A DNA stretch of 64,000 nt from Micrococcales bacterium (lineage in GTDB: Bacteria; Actinomycetota; Actinomycetes; Actinomycetales; Microbacteriaceae). This document shows positions 43,556-51,425 of the stretch, one piece after another. The stretch lies in the NCBI GenBank assembly GCA_017306245.1, contig JAFKIY010000003.1, positions 186,001-250,000 on the forward strand, written 5' to 3'. Positions within the stretch are counted from its first letter, which is position 1. Each line of letters opens with the position of its first letter. The notes under the pieces were generated by a model that did no database searches, was not told where the DNA came from, and worked only from the letters and a program-made list of their open reading frames with translations. Both the position numbers and the translations under genes were made by a program.

Positions 43556-43625
43556 ACCATGACGGGGTTTGTTCCTCGAGACGGCGAACGTTCTGGCTCC
43601 TGAGGTACAAACTCCGTCATGGTTA
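43556..43625. repeat. 70-bp near-perfect palindrome downstream of the cupin gene
   Basis: Two 35-nt arms abut at 43590/43591 with no loop. The outer 18 bp (AACCATGACGG-G/A-GTTTGT) match with a single mismatch and the centre is GAACGTTC. It lies in the 229-nt spacer between the cupin gene and yraN, which contains no other feature. Terminator or mobile palindrome. Confidence 0.7.
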
Positions 43626-43758
43626 GAGCAACTCGACGCCATGGCTCGACAAGTCGCGCGGTCGCCTCTACTCCTGCACAGGTCGCCATCGGAACGCGAC
43701 TAGACCGATAGTGGGCGCAGCGGGCTGACACAGTCGTGCGCTGCGGCATCCTCGTCCC

Positions 43759-44115
43759 GTGGCGGCAAAAGACGACCTGGGCAGGCGCGGCGAAGATCTC
43801 GCGGCGCAGTTCCTCGCGGATGCCGGTTACACGGTCATCGACCGGAACTGGCGGTGCGCCCGCGGCGAGATCGATCTTGTCGCCCGCGACGGCAATGACA
43901 CTGTCTTCGTCGAGGTCAAGACCCGGTCGAGCACCGCGTTCGGGCATCCGTTCGAGGCGATAACGCCGCAGAAACTGGCCCGCCTGAGGCGGCTCGCGAA
44001 CGCGTGGTGCGACGCGCATCCGTACCGCCGGGGCGTCATTCGCATTGACGCGATCTCGGTCATCGCTGCGGCAGGGGCAGCGCCGCTCATCGAGCACTTG
44101 CGGCGGGTGTTCTGA
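43759..44115 (+). CDS. yraN: YraN/UPF0102 family endonuclease-like protein
   Basis: A 118-aa restriction-endonuclease-fold protein with the nuclease core GEIDLVARDGNDTVFVEVKT (Glu-Asp...Glu-x-Lys) and the opening KDDLGRRGEDLAAQFLADAG. Role unknown, perhaps recombination or Holliday-junction handling. GTG start. It overlaps yifB (TGATG), forming the classical yraN-yifB-dprA cluster. Confidence 0.92.
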   Translation: MAAKDDLGRRGEDLAAQFLADAGYTVIDRNWRCARGEIDLVARDGNDTVFVEVKTRSSTAFGHPFEAITPQKLARLRRLANAWCDAHPYRRGVIRIDAISVIAAAGAAPLIEHLRRVF

Positions 44116-45650
44116 TGCCGGTCGGACGCACCCAGGCGATCGCGCTCCTGGGCCTCCAAGGAGCAGTCGTCGAGATCGAGGCGGACTATTCCTCCCAACT
44201 TCCGAAATTCATTCTCATCGGCTTGCCGGATGCCGCCCTCGGCGAGGCGCGCGATCGCGTGCTCGCTGCTGCGGCGAACTCCGGTTGCGACCTGCCGAGC
44301 CGCCGCCTCACGGTCAACCTCTCGCCCGCCGCACTCCCGAAGCAGGGTTCGGGCTTTGACCTCGGGATCGCGCTCGCGACGCTCGCGGCCGCCGGCATCG
44401 TCCAAGCGGAATCGATCGCGCGGGTCGTGCATCTGGGCGAACTCGGACTCGACGGGCGGCTCCGTCCGATCACGGGAACCCTTCCCGCCGTTTCTGCCGC
44501 GGCGGCCGCCGGATTCGACACCGTCATGGTGCCGACCGGCAACGCGGCGGAGGCAGAACTGGTTCCCGGCATCCGCGTTGTTGCCGTCCCGTCCCTGAGG
44601 GATGCGGCGATCTGGCATGGCGCCGAATTCGAGCCCCTGGAGGTCGAGCCGATCCTGTCCGCCCACCCGGAGGACCCCGCCGATGACGACCTCGATCTCG
44701 CCGATGTCATCGGCAACGGGGACGCCGTCGAAGCGATGGTGGTCGCCGCGGCAGGAGGGCACCACGCATTCCTCCTCGGCCCGCCCGGATCCGGCAAGAC
44801 GATGCTCGCGGCGCGGCTGCCGGGGATACTGCCCGATCTCGACCCCGCAGCAGCGCTCGAGGTCAGTTCCATCCGCTCGCTGTCCGGACTGCCGGTCGGG
44901 CACGCTCTCATCACTCGCCCGCCGTTCGAATCGCCCCATCACACAGCGACCGCGGCAGCCCTCATCGGCGGCGGCAGCAAACAGATCAGGCCGGGCGCGG
45001 CAGCGAGAGCCAGCGGGGGCGTCCTGTTCCTCGACGAGGCGCCCGAGTTCAACAGTTCGGTGCTGGATGCGCTCCGCCAGCCTCTCGAATCCGGGGTCAT
45101 CAGCATCCACCGGGCCAATGCGGTTGCGCACTTCCCCGGCCGGTTCCAGCTGATTCTCGCGGCGAACCCCTGCCCGTGCGGACAGTACGGCGCCCGAGAC
45201 TCGGAGTGCACCTGCACGCCGAGCGCTCGCCGCCGGTATCTGGGGCGGCTCTCCGGACCGCTTCTGGATCGCATCGACATCCAGTTCCGGGTCCAGCGGG
45301 TCACGAGTGCGCAGCTGAAGCTCGCGAATGACGGCGGTCAACTGACGACGACCCTCGCGCGCGAACGCGTTGCCTCGGCAAGAGCGTGCGCCCGTGAGCG
45401 CCTCGCCGCCACCCAGTGGAGCGTGAACTCGCAAGTTCCGGGCTTCTGGTTGCGCGGCCCGCAGGCACGCCTCAGTTCCGTCGTCACATCGACAATCGAC
45501 CGCGCACTGGAGCGCGGTGGAATCACCATGCGCGGCTACGACCGTGTGCTGCGGGTGGGCTGGACGCTCGCCGATCTCGACGGCGCTCCGACACCATCCG
45601 CGGACCACATCGGTCGCGCGCTTTACCTCAGAAAGGCCCTGTCGTCATGA
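44115..45650 (+). CDS. YifB/ComM-family AAA+ ATPase (magnesium-chelatase-like)
   Basis: A 511-aa protein with an N-terminal Lon-protease-like fold (about 1-165), Walker A GPPGSGKTMLAARLPG (about 218 onward), Walker B GVLFLDEAPEFNSSVLDAL and NPCPCGQYG with clustered Cys. ComM promotes branch migration during natural transformation in competent bacteria. Translationally coupled to yraN before and dprA after (ATGA). Confidence 0.93.
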   Translation: MPVGRTQAIALLGLQGAVVEIEADYSSQLPKFILIGLPDAALGEARDRVLAAAANSGCDLPSRRLTVNLSPAALPKQGSGFDLGIALATLAAAGIVQAESIARVVHLGELGLDGRLRPITGTLPAVSAAAAAGFDTVMVPTGNAAEAELVPGIRVVAVPSLRDAAIWHGAEFEPLEVEPILSAHPEDPADDDLDLADVIGNGDAVEAMVVAAAGGHHAFLLGPPGSGKTMLAARLPGILPDLDPAAALEVSSIRSLSGLPVGHALITRPPFESPHHTATAAALIGGGSKQIRPGAAARASGGVLFLDEAPEFNSSVLDALRQPLESGVISIHRANAVAHFPGRFQLILAANPCPCGQYGARDSECTCTPSARRRYLGRLSGPLLDRIDIQFRVQRVTSAQLKLANDGGQLTTTLARERVASARACARERLAATQWSVNSQVPGFWLRGPQARLSSVVTSTIDRALERGGITMRGYDRVLRVGWTLADLDGAPTPSADHIGRALYLRKALSS

Positions 45651-46867
45651 CCATTCTCGGATTGAAAGAGGCAGAGGTCGCGCCGCTCGTGCGGGCAATC
45701 GCCGGAGACGACCTCACAGGCGATGCACTGCGGGAGCGGTTCGCGCGGGCCGCCTGGACCGGAATCGTGGAGCCGGGCGACCGCGTGGCGGGCATCCTCA
45801 TCGCGGCGATGGGGGCGACCAGGGCACTGGATGCGATCGTGTCCCGCGCGAGCACCGAGAGCCTCGTGAAGGCGGCCGGCGGAGAGCTGGACCCGGATGA
45901 CGCGGAGAAAGCGGTGGAGCGCTGGCTCCCCAGGCTTCAGTCGCGGGTCGCGCTGCTCGCGCTGAAACAGGCCGCCAGATACGCCGTGCGGCTGCTGATC
46001 CCGGGTGACGCTGCGTGGCCCGCCAGGTTTGCCGATCTGGGACCGCACGAGCCGCTCGCGCTGTGGCTCCGCGGCAACGAATCAACCCTCGCGACGGCGG
46101 ATCGTTCGATCGCGCTCGTCGGCGCACGGGCCGCCACCGGGTACGGTGAGCACGTCGCGATGGAAGCGTCCGCCGGACTCGTCGACCGCGGCTACACGAT
46201 TGTCTCCGGCGCGGCGTACGGCATCGACGGGATGGCGCATCGCGCAGCACTGGCGAGCTCGGGCCACACGATCGCCGTGCTCGCGGGAGGCGTCGATCGC
46301 TTCTACCCGAGCGGGCATGAGGCATTGCTGACTCGCATCGTGGACGAAGGCGCAGTGGTTTCGGAACTTCCCTGCGGCGCGGCGCCAACAAAATGGCGGT
46401 TCCTCCAGAGAAATCGGCTCATTGCGGCGATGAGCGGAGCGACAATTGTCCTGGAGGCCGGATGGCGGTCGGGCTCGCTCAACACCGCGGGCCACGCCGC
46501 CGCGCTCGGCCGGCCGCTCGGCGCTGTGCCAGGGCCCGTGACGAGCGCCACCTCTGCGGGATGTCACCGGCTCATCCGCGAATTCGATGCCGTGTGCGTG
46601 ACGAACGCCGAGGAGATGGCCGAACTCGCGCCGCTCCCCGGTGGCGGGGCCGCGCAGGATGCCGACAGTGAGCCAGGGGAAGCGAACGAACCCAGCGCCG
46701 AGCGGGTGCGCATCACCGATGCGTTGAGCACGAGGTCGGCGCGGCTCGTCGACGACATCGCGGCGCTGTCCGGACTCTCGATCGCCACGGTCCAGAGCGT
46801 GCTCGGCGCGATGCAACTCGACGGCAACGCGGTGGAGCGCGCATCCGGTTGGGTGAAAACGCAGTGA
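45647..46867 (+). CDS. dprA: DNA-processing protein DprA
   Basis: A 406-aa single-strand DNA-binding protein that loads RecA on incoming DNA. The Rossmann-like core shows ALVGARAATGYGEHVAMEA, VSGAAYGIDGMAHRAAL, GGVDRFYPSGHEALL and FLQRNRLIAAMS. A C-terminal winged-helix region (about 345-405) follows a charged linker. ATG 45647 overlaps the yifB stop. No competence pilus genes are in the window, so a transformation role is not shown. Confidence 0.95.
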   Translation: MTILGLKEAEVAPLVRAIAGDDLTGDALRERFARAAWTGIVEPGDRVAGILIAAMGATRALDAIVSRASTESLVKAAGGELDPDDAEKAVERWLPRLQSRVALLALKQAARYAVRLLIPGDAAWPARFADLGPHEPLALWLRGNESTLATADRSIALVGARAATGYGEHVAMEASAGLVDRGYTIVSGAAYGIDGMAHRAALASSGHTIAVLAGGVDRFYPSGHEALLTRIVDEGAVVSELPCGAAPTKWRFLQRNRLIAAMSGATIVLEAGWRSGSLNTAGHAAALGRPLGAVPGPVTSATSAGCHRLIREFDAVCVTNAEEMAELAPLPGGGAAQDADSEPGEANEPSAERVRITDALSTRSARLVDDIAALSGLSIATVQSVLGAMQLDGNAVERASGWVKTQ

Positions 46868-46885
46868 ACCGACACTCATCTCGGG

Positions 46886-46913
46886 TCCATATAATATTGG
46901 TGTAAATCCATAT
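46886..46913 (+). promoter_or_regulatory. vapBC promoter and operator
   Basis: TATAAT at 46890-46895 is a perfect -10 box. Two direct copies of TCCATAT (46886-46892 and 46907-46913) are 21 bp apart, two helical turns, the first overlapping the -10. This suits binding by the VapB or VapBC complex. The patch is far more AT-rich than its surroundings. Confidence 0.6.
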
Positions 46914-46943
46914 GTAACCGGGATGGATGGGGAGGTGAACCGA

Positions 46944-47144
46944 ATGCCCATGACCAGCGTGAACGTCGACGCAGACCTGCTTGCCGCGGCAAAGCGCGCA
47001 CTCGGCGTAACGACCAACCGCGAAGCAATCAACCTTGCACTCCACGATGCGGCATGGACCGAACGTGTCGTCGACGCCATCGAAAGCCTTGCCGGAATCG
47101 ATCTCGAACCAGAAGCAGAACAGGTCGCCGCCGGAGATGCCTGA
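46944..47144 (+). CDS. vapB: VapB-type antitoxin
   Basis: A 66-aa protein with an N-terminal ribbon-helix-helix-like stretch (MTSVNVDADLLAAAKRALGV, TNREAINLALHDA) and a short acidic C-terminus for toxin binding. GGAGGTG at 46931-46937 favours ATG 46944 (46950 is also possible) over an upstream ATG at 46923. It overlaps the toxin gene by 8 bp. Confidence 0.85.
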   Translation: MPMTSVNVDADLLAAAKRALGVTTNREAINLALHDAAWTERVVDAIESLAGIDLEPEAEQVAAGDA

Positions 47145-47601
47145 CGACGAAACCCGGCCAGTAAGCACGGTGATTTCCGGACTACTCGTCGACACGAGCG
47201 TTTTCGCCCGACTCGCCCGCGATGAGCTCATCCGACGGCAACTCTCCGTGCTCACGCGCACATTCACCGCGCGAAGGATACTTCTCTGCCCACCGGTTGC
47301 GGCCGAAGTCGGGTTCATGGCACGCAACGGCAAGGATTATGCCCTGGTCGCCGACCTCCTCGGCCACTTCGCCGAATGTGCGACTGCGCCAACCACTGAG
47401 CAAACTCTGTCAATCCAGCACGCACTCTGGCAGGGCGGGCTGGTACGAGCTGCCTGCGTGATGGATACCATCATTGCCGCATACGCGATAGCCAATAAAC
47501 TCGCAGTGCTGCACTACGACTCCGATTTCGAACACATCGCGACCGCCGTGCCCCACTTCCAGCACAGTTGGATAGTGCCCAGAGGCGCCGCCGCTGTGTA
47601 A
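47137..47601 (+). CDS. vapC: VapC-type PIN-domain toxin
   Basis: A 154-aa PIN-domain ribonuclease with the acidic set Asp 19 (LLVDTSVFARL), Glu 57 (VAAEVGF), Asp 110 (CVMDTIIAAYA) and Asp 128/130 (HYDSDFEHI). VapC toxins cut tRNA or rRNA unless bound by VapB. ATG 47137 overlaps vapB by 8 bp. The cassette has its own AT-rich promoter and a downstream hairpin, so it forms a self-contained module between dprA and core genes. Confidence 0.9.
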   Translation: MPDDETRPVSTVISGLLVDTSVFARLARDELIRRQLSVLTRTFTARRILLCPPVAAEVGFMARNGKDYALVADLLGHFAECATAPTTEQTLSIQHALWQGGLVRAACVMDTIIAAYAIANKLAVLHYDSDFEHIATAVPHFQHSWIVPRGAAAV

Positions 47602-47615
47602 CGTTGTCCACCACA

Positions 47616-47632
47616 CAGTGACGCTGTCACTG
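47616..47632 (+). terminator. Hairpin after vapC
   Basis: CAGTGAC (47616-47622) and GTCACTG (47626-47632) form a 7-bp stem with a 3-nt loop, 14 nt after the vapC stop. There is no T-run. Confidence 0.4.
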
Positions 47633-47724
47633 CCGAACCGGAGCCAGGACCGACGTGGTAATCCGGCCCTGCATCGCAGCGAGAACTGTGGAGAGTGCGG
47701 TGGCAGGCGACCAATGGGGAGTGC

Positions 47725-48363
47725 ATGAAAATGTGGTTTCGCCGTCGCAGCCGCGCCCGCAAACTCAAACCCTTCGACGCCTCCCTGCTGCCGCCGCAGG
47801 AATACCTCACCGTCGCCGAAGCGACCGAAGAAGGCCTGCAACTCACCGAATATGCGAGCAGGATGGCGGTGAAGAACCGTTTCATCACAAAGATCCTCGC
47901 CGACAAACGACCCTGGTTCATCGAACACTCCCGAAAAGACGCCCACGACGCACTCGAACTTCTGGCCCGGGAATCCGATACGGAGGCGGAAAACCTGGCG
48001 AAACTCATCCAGAAATTCCGCCTCAACCCGAACAGCGAACGGGATGCCCAGGGCTACAGCTACGACGACATCGACAACATGGAACACCGCAGGGAAGTCG
48101 CCGTGGAGATAGCGCGGCGGCTGCGACAACAAAGCGTCGACGACAACTACCTCACCGAGCTCGTCAACAAGGCGCGCAGCGACGCCTGGCGCGAAGTCGC
48201 CGCCAACATCGAACGCAACCTCGACATCGAATTCCTCCCCGTGGATGCCGACTACAAACGCAACCGCGACGACCGGATGAGCGCCCTCATCAACGAAGAC
48301 CTCGCCGCGCTGATGGCCGAGACAGGCTCAACGGACGCACCGACGGCAAGCGAAGACAACTGA
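47725..48363 (+). CDS. Hypothetical charged helical protein
   Basis: A 212-aa soluble protein, very rich in Arg, Asp, Glu and Ala and probably largely helical. It opens MKMWFRRRSRARKLKPFDAS and contains ANIERNLDIEFLPVDADYK. There is no signal peptide, membrane segment or motif I recognise. ATG 47725 has a GGGGAG site. It lies between vapBC and the phosphoesterase gene, which has its own leaderless promoter, so it may be a single-gene unit. Confidence 0.7.
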   Translation: MKMWFRRRSRARKLKPFDASLLPPQEYLTVAEATEEGLQLTEYASRMAVKNRFITKILADKRPWFIEHSRKDAHDALELLARESDTEAENLAKLIQKFRLNPNSERDAQGYSYDDIDNMEHRREVAVEIARRLRQQSVDDNYLTELVNKARSDAWREVAANIERNLDIEFLPVDADYKRNRDDRMSALINEDLAALMAETGSTDAPTASEDN

Positions 48364-48376
48364 ACACGGTGCAACA

Positions 48377-48382
48377 TATGCT
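48377..48382 (+). promoter_or_regulatory. -10 box TATGCT, leaderless start of the phosphoesterase gene
   Basis: TATGCT ends 6 nt before the GTG at 48389; no ribosome site is present. Confidence 0.65.
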
Positions 48383-48388
48383 GGACCG

Positions 48389-49321
48389 GTGATTCAACTC
48401 GGCCAGTACCCGGCAGCGCGCCACGTCATCGCGCACATCAGCGACACCCACTTTCTGGGCGGCGGACGACCCCTCTACGGCAGCGTCCCGACCGACGACC
48501 ACCTGAGCCAGGCGCTCGCACAACTTGAAGCATCCGGCGCGAAACCCGAAGCGATCGTGTTCACCGGCGACCTCGCCGACCTCGGCGAACCGGATGCCTA
48601 CACCCGGCTCCGCGGACTCGTCGAGCCCGTCGCACAGCGGCTCGGGGCCCAAATCATCTGGGTCATGGGAAACCACGACGAGCGCCCCCACTACTCGAAG
48701 CAGCTCTTCGACGCCGACGCCACCGACGAGACGCAGGATCGTGTGTACGACATCGGGGGATTGCGCATCATCTCCTTCGACACGAGCGTTCCCGGCTACC
48801 ACCACGGCGACCTCACCCAGGCGCAACTCGACTGGCTCACCGACGTGCTCGCCGCACCAGCGCCGCACGGCACCCTGCTCGCCGTCCACCACCCGCCCAT
48901 CCCGACCCCGCTGCTCGAGGCGATGGGCATGCTTGAGCTGCAGGATCAGAAGCGGCTCGCCGAGGTCATCCGGGGCACGGATGTCCGCGCGATCCTCGCC
49001 GGCCACCTGCACTATTCGACGCACAGCACCTTCGCGGGCATCCCCGTGTCCGTGGCCGCGGCAACCTGTTACACGCTCGACCTCACGGCGAAGGACCGTA
49101 TTCTTTCCGGCGTCGATTTCGGTCAGGCATTCAACCTCGTGCACGTGTACGACGACCAAATCGTGCACTCGATCGTGCCGGTCGGCGAGACCGCGGAAGT
49201 CACCGGATTCTCCGCCGAACACTGGGCGGAAATCGAGGCGATGACGCCCGAACAGCGCCTCGAAATGTTCTCCAGCAAGTCGTCGTCGTTCAACTCCCGC
49301 GAAGCGGCCAGCTCCGACTGA
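48389..49321 (+). CDS. Calcineurin-like metallophosphoesterase (CpdA/Icc-like)
   Basis: A 310-aa dinuclear metal phosphoesterase with HISDTHFLGGG (D-x-H), VFTGDLADLGEPD (GD), WVMGNHDERPHY (GNHD/E), LLAVHHPP and AILAGHLHYSTHS (GHxH). Closest to the 3',5'-cyclic-AMP phosphodiesterase/phospholipase D-like group; the substrate needs testing because Rv0805-type enzymes have broad activity. Independent leaderless transcript. Confidence 0.9.
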   Translation: MIQLGQYPAARHVIAHISDTHFLGGGRPLYGSVPTDDHLSQALAQLEASGAKPEAIVFTGDLADLGEPDAYTRLRGLVEPVAQRLGAQIIWVMGNHDERPHYSKQLFDADATDETQDRVYDIGGLRIISFDTSVPGYHHGDLTQAQLDWLTDVLAAPAPHGTLLAVHHPPIPTPLLEAMGMLELQDQKRLAEVIRGTDVRAILAGHLHYSTHSTFAGIPVSVAAATCYTLDLTAKDRILSGVDFGQAFNLVHVYDDQIVHSIVPVGETAEVTGFSAEHWAEIEAMTPEQRLEMFSSKSSSFNSREAASSD

Positions 49322-49369
49322 CCGGGCGCGCGTCCCCCGTCCGCCGCGCCGGTACGGGACGATGGTCAG

Positions 49370-50272
49370 ATGGATCTTGAGCAGGCGGTGCGCGGATTCC
49401 TCGCCCAACTCGGGGTTGAGCGCGGACTGAGCCCGAACACGGTCCGCTCCTATGGCGCAGACCTCGCCGGCCTCGCCGCCTACGCGCGCGAGCGCGGAAC
49501 CACGGCGGTGCGCGAACTCGACCTCGAGCTCCTCCGGGACTGGCTGTGGCAGGCCTCGCAGGATGGTCTCGCGAAGTCGACCCTCGCGAGACGGACGGCC
49601 GCGGCGCGAAGCTTCACGGACTGGGCGCGCCGCACAGGAATCCTCGACACGGATGTCGCCACCAGACTTCGCGCCCCGAAATCGGAGTCCCACCTGCCGC
49701 GCGTCCTCACCCGTCAGCAGGTGGACGAAATCCTGGACGCGCTCACCTCGCTCGCCGCGGGCGGCGACCCGGTGGCCCTGCGCAACGTCGCGATCATCGA
49801 ACTTCTCTACGCGTCGGCGCTGCGCGTCAGCGAACTCACCGGCCTGGACCTGGACCGCGTCGACCTGGACCGTCTCACGGTTCGCGTGATGGGCAAAGGC
49901 TCCAGGGAGCGCGTGGTCCCGTTTGGCGCACCGGCGGGCCGTGCGATCTCCCGGTACCTGGACGTCGGTCGGCCCAGGCTCCAGACAGACCCGACCCCCG
50001 CCGTCTTCCTCGGCGCTCGCGGCAGGAGAATCGGCGCACGGACGGTGTACCAGCTGGTCGCCGAAGTACTTTCGGAAATTCCGGGAACCGGACCATCCGG
50101 GCCCCACGCGTTTCGGCACACCGCCGCGACGCACCTGCTGGACGGCGGCGCCGATCTTCGCGCGGTGCAGGAACTCCTCGGCCACGCCAGCCTCGGCACG
50201 ACCCAGATTTACACCCACGTGTCGGCGGAGCGGCTCAAGGAGAGTTACCGCACCGCGCATCCGCGCGCGTAG
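49370..50272 (+). CDS. xerC: Tyrosine recombinase XerC
   Basis: A 300-aa site-specific recombinase that resolves chromosome dimers at dif. The SAM-like N-terminal domain covers about 1-95. The catalytic residues are Arg 152 (ALRVSEL), Lys 176 (MGKGSRERVVP), His 246 and Arg 249 (GPHAFRHTAATHLL), His 272 (LLGHASLGTT) and Tyr 281 (IYTHV). Its place near dprA and before rpsB marks it as XerC rather than XerD. Confidence 0.94.
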   Translation: MDLEQAVRGFLAQLGVERGLSPNTVRSYGADLAGLAAYARERGTTAVRELDLELLRDWLWQASQDGLAKSTLARRTAAARSFTDWARRTGILDTDVATRLRAPKSESHLPRVLTRQQVDEILDALTSLAAGGDPVALRNVAIIELLYASALRVSELTGLDLDRVDLDRLTVRVMGKGSRERVVPFGAPAGRAISRYLDVGRPRLQTDPTPAVFLGARGRRIGARTVYQLVAEVLSEIPGTGPSGPHAFRHTAATHLLDGGADLRAVQELLGHASLGTTQIYTHVSAERLKESYRTAHPRA

Positions 50273-50293
50273 CCGCTCGCTGCTACCGAGCGG
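50273..50293. terminator. Hairpin at the xerC/DUF2871 convergent junction
   Basis: CCGCTCG (50273-50279) and CGAGCGG (50287-50293) form a 7-bp stem around 7 nt, overlapping both stop regions of the converging genes. Candidate bidirectional terminator without T-run. Confidence 0.45.
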
Positions 50294-50732
50294 GCGGCAG
50301 CGTCTCCGCCGCCGTCGGCCGCTCGGCCCGAAGGCGCAATCCCAGTGCGACGAAGAGCAACACGAATCCTGTAGTCAGGAGGATGTGTCCGCTGCCGGAA
50401 ATGCCGGCGAGCGCCGAACTGGATTCCTGCCCGAGCACCTGAAGCGTTCCGTTGACCACCATGGTCGTGCTCGTCACGACGAGCCCCAGGTTGTAGATCC
50501 AGAAGAACCAGCTGAAGGCCTTGCTCCGGGAGAGCTGAAAGATTTTCTCCAGCACGAGCACGATGAGCAGCACGACGACGCCGAGCGTCAGCAGGTGGGT
50601 GTGCACGACGGAGAGCTGGGTGAATCCGTCGGCCGCGGTGAAGCCGTGGGATTTCGTGAACTCGCGGTAGTACAACCCAGAGGCAAGTCCGACGACGAGA
50701 TACACGCTGGAAGCGAAGAATAGTTTTCTCAT
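50283..50732 (-). CDS. DUF2871-type small membrane protein
   Basis: A 149-aa protein with four hydrophobic helices, VVHTHLLTLGVVVLLIVLV in the second and GISGSGHILLTTGFVLLFVA in the fourth. The conserved His residues in the helices resemble heme-ligand patterns of DUF2871 proteins. Function unknown. ATG 50732 has a GAAGG site. Downstream of the two-component genes but separated by 70 nt. Confidence 0.75.
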   Translation of the reverse strand: MRKLFFASSVYLVVGLASGLYYREFTKSHGFTAADGFTQLSVVHTHLLTLGVVVLLIVLVLEKIFQLSRSKAFSWFFWIYNLGLVVTSTTMVVNGTLQVLGQESSSALAGISGSGHILLTTGFVLLFVALGLRLRAERPTAAETLPPAR

Positions 50733-50804
50733 GCCTTCACTCTTTCGGGGAACGCGGCGCGGCAAATCGTCCGAAGGATTGAATTCGGCACGGCACTACG
50801 CGGT

Positions 50805-51425
50805 TCAGCGGATCGTCCCGGCTTCCCTCGCGGCCGCGACAGCCCTCGTCCGGGAGCTCACACCCAATTTCGTGAAAATGTGCGAAAGGTGGGATTTCAC
50901 GGTTGCTTCGCTGAGGAACAGCGCCCGCCCGATTTCGCTATTGGATTTTCCCGCGGCAACCAGACCGATCACCTCGATCTCCCGCGCACTCAACGCCGCA
51001 CCGACCGCTTTGCGCCGGGAACCGAGGCGCTGGGCGATCGTCGGCGACAGCGCGCTCGCGCCGCTCGCGGCGGCCCGCGCGGCAGAGATCAACTCGGACG
51101 GCGGCGCATCCTTCAACAGGTAACCGCTCGCACCGGCTTCGACGGCGCTCAGGATGTCGGCATCCGTGTCGTAATTGGTCAGGATCAGGACTCGCGGCGC
51201 AGGAGTCAGGCCACGCAAAATGCGCGTGGCGGCGGCCCCCTGCATGCCCTCGCCCAATTGCAGATCCATCAGGACGAGATCGACGTCTTCACTTTCGCAG
51301 CGTGCGATCGACTCCTCCCCGGTGGCGACGTCGCCCACGACCTCGAAGCCGGGTTCGCTCGCAAGCAACGCTGTGAGGCCGGCCCGCACCACGGGATGAT
51401 CGTCGACGATCAATACCCGGATCAT
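50805..51425 (-). CDS. NarL/LuxR-family response regulator
   Basis: A 206-aa regulator with receiver Asp residues 8/9 and phospho-acceptor Asp 54 (DLVLMDLQLGEGM). The LuxR helix-turn-helix is in LSAREIEVIGLVAAGKSNSE. It overlaps the kinase stop by 4 bp and forms a pair with it. Regulon unknown; the adjacent DUF2871 membrane gene is one candidate. Confidence 0.93.
   Translation of the reverse strand: MIRVLIVDDHPVVRAGLTALLASEPGFEVVGDVATGEESIARCESEDVDLVLMDLQLGEGMQGAAATRILRGLTPAPRVLILTNYDTDADILSAVEAGASGYLLKDAPPSELISAARAAASGASALSPTIAQRLGSRRKAVGAALSAREIEVIGLVAAGKSNSEIGRALFLSEATVKSHLSHIFTKLGVSSRTRAVAAAREAGTIR

Noticed and set aside
43827-45608. Minus-strand open frame opposite yraN-yifB
   Set aside because: Antisense to conserved genes with correct start signals; composition typical of a shadow frame.
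48290-50260. Minus-strand open frame opposite the phosphoesterase and xerC
   Set aside because: Same reasoning; the plus-strand proteins contain complete catalytic motifs.
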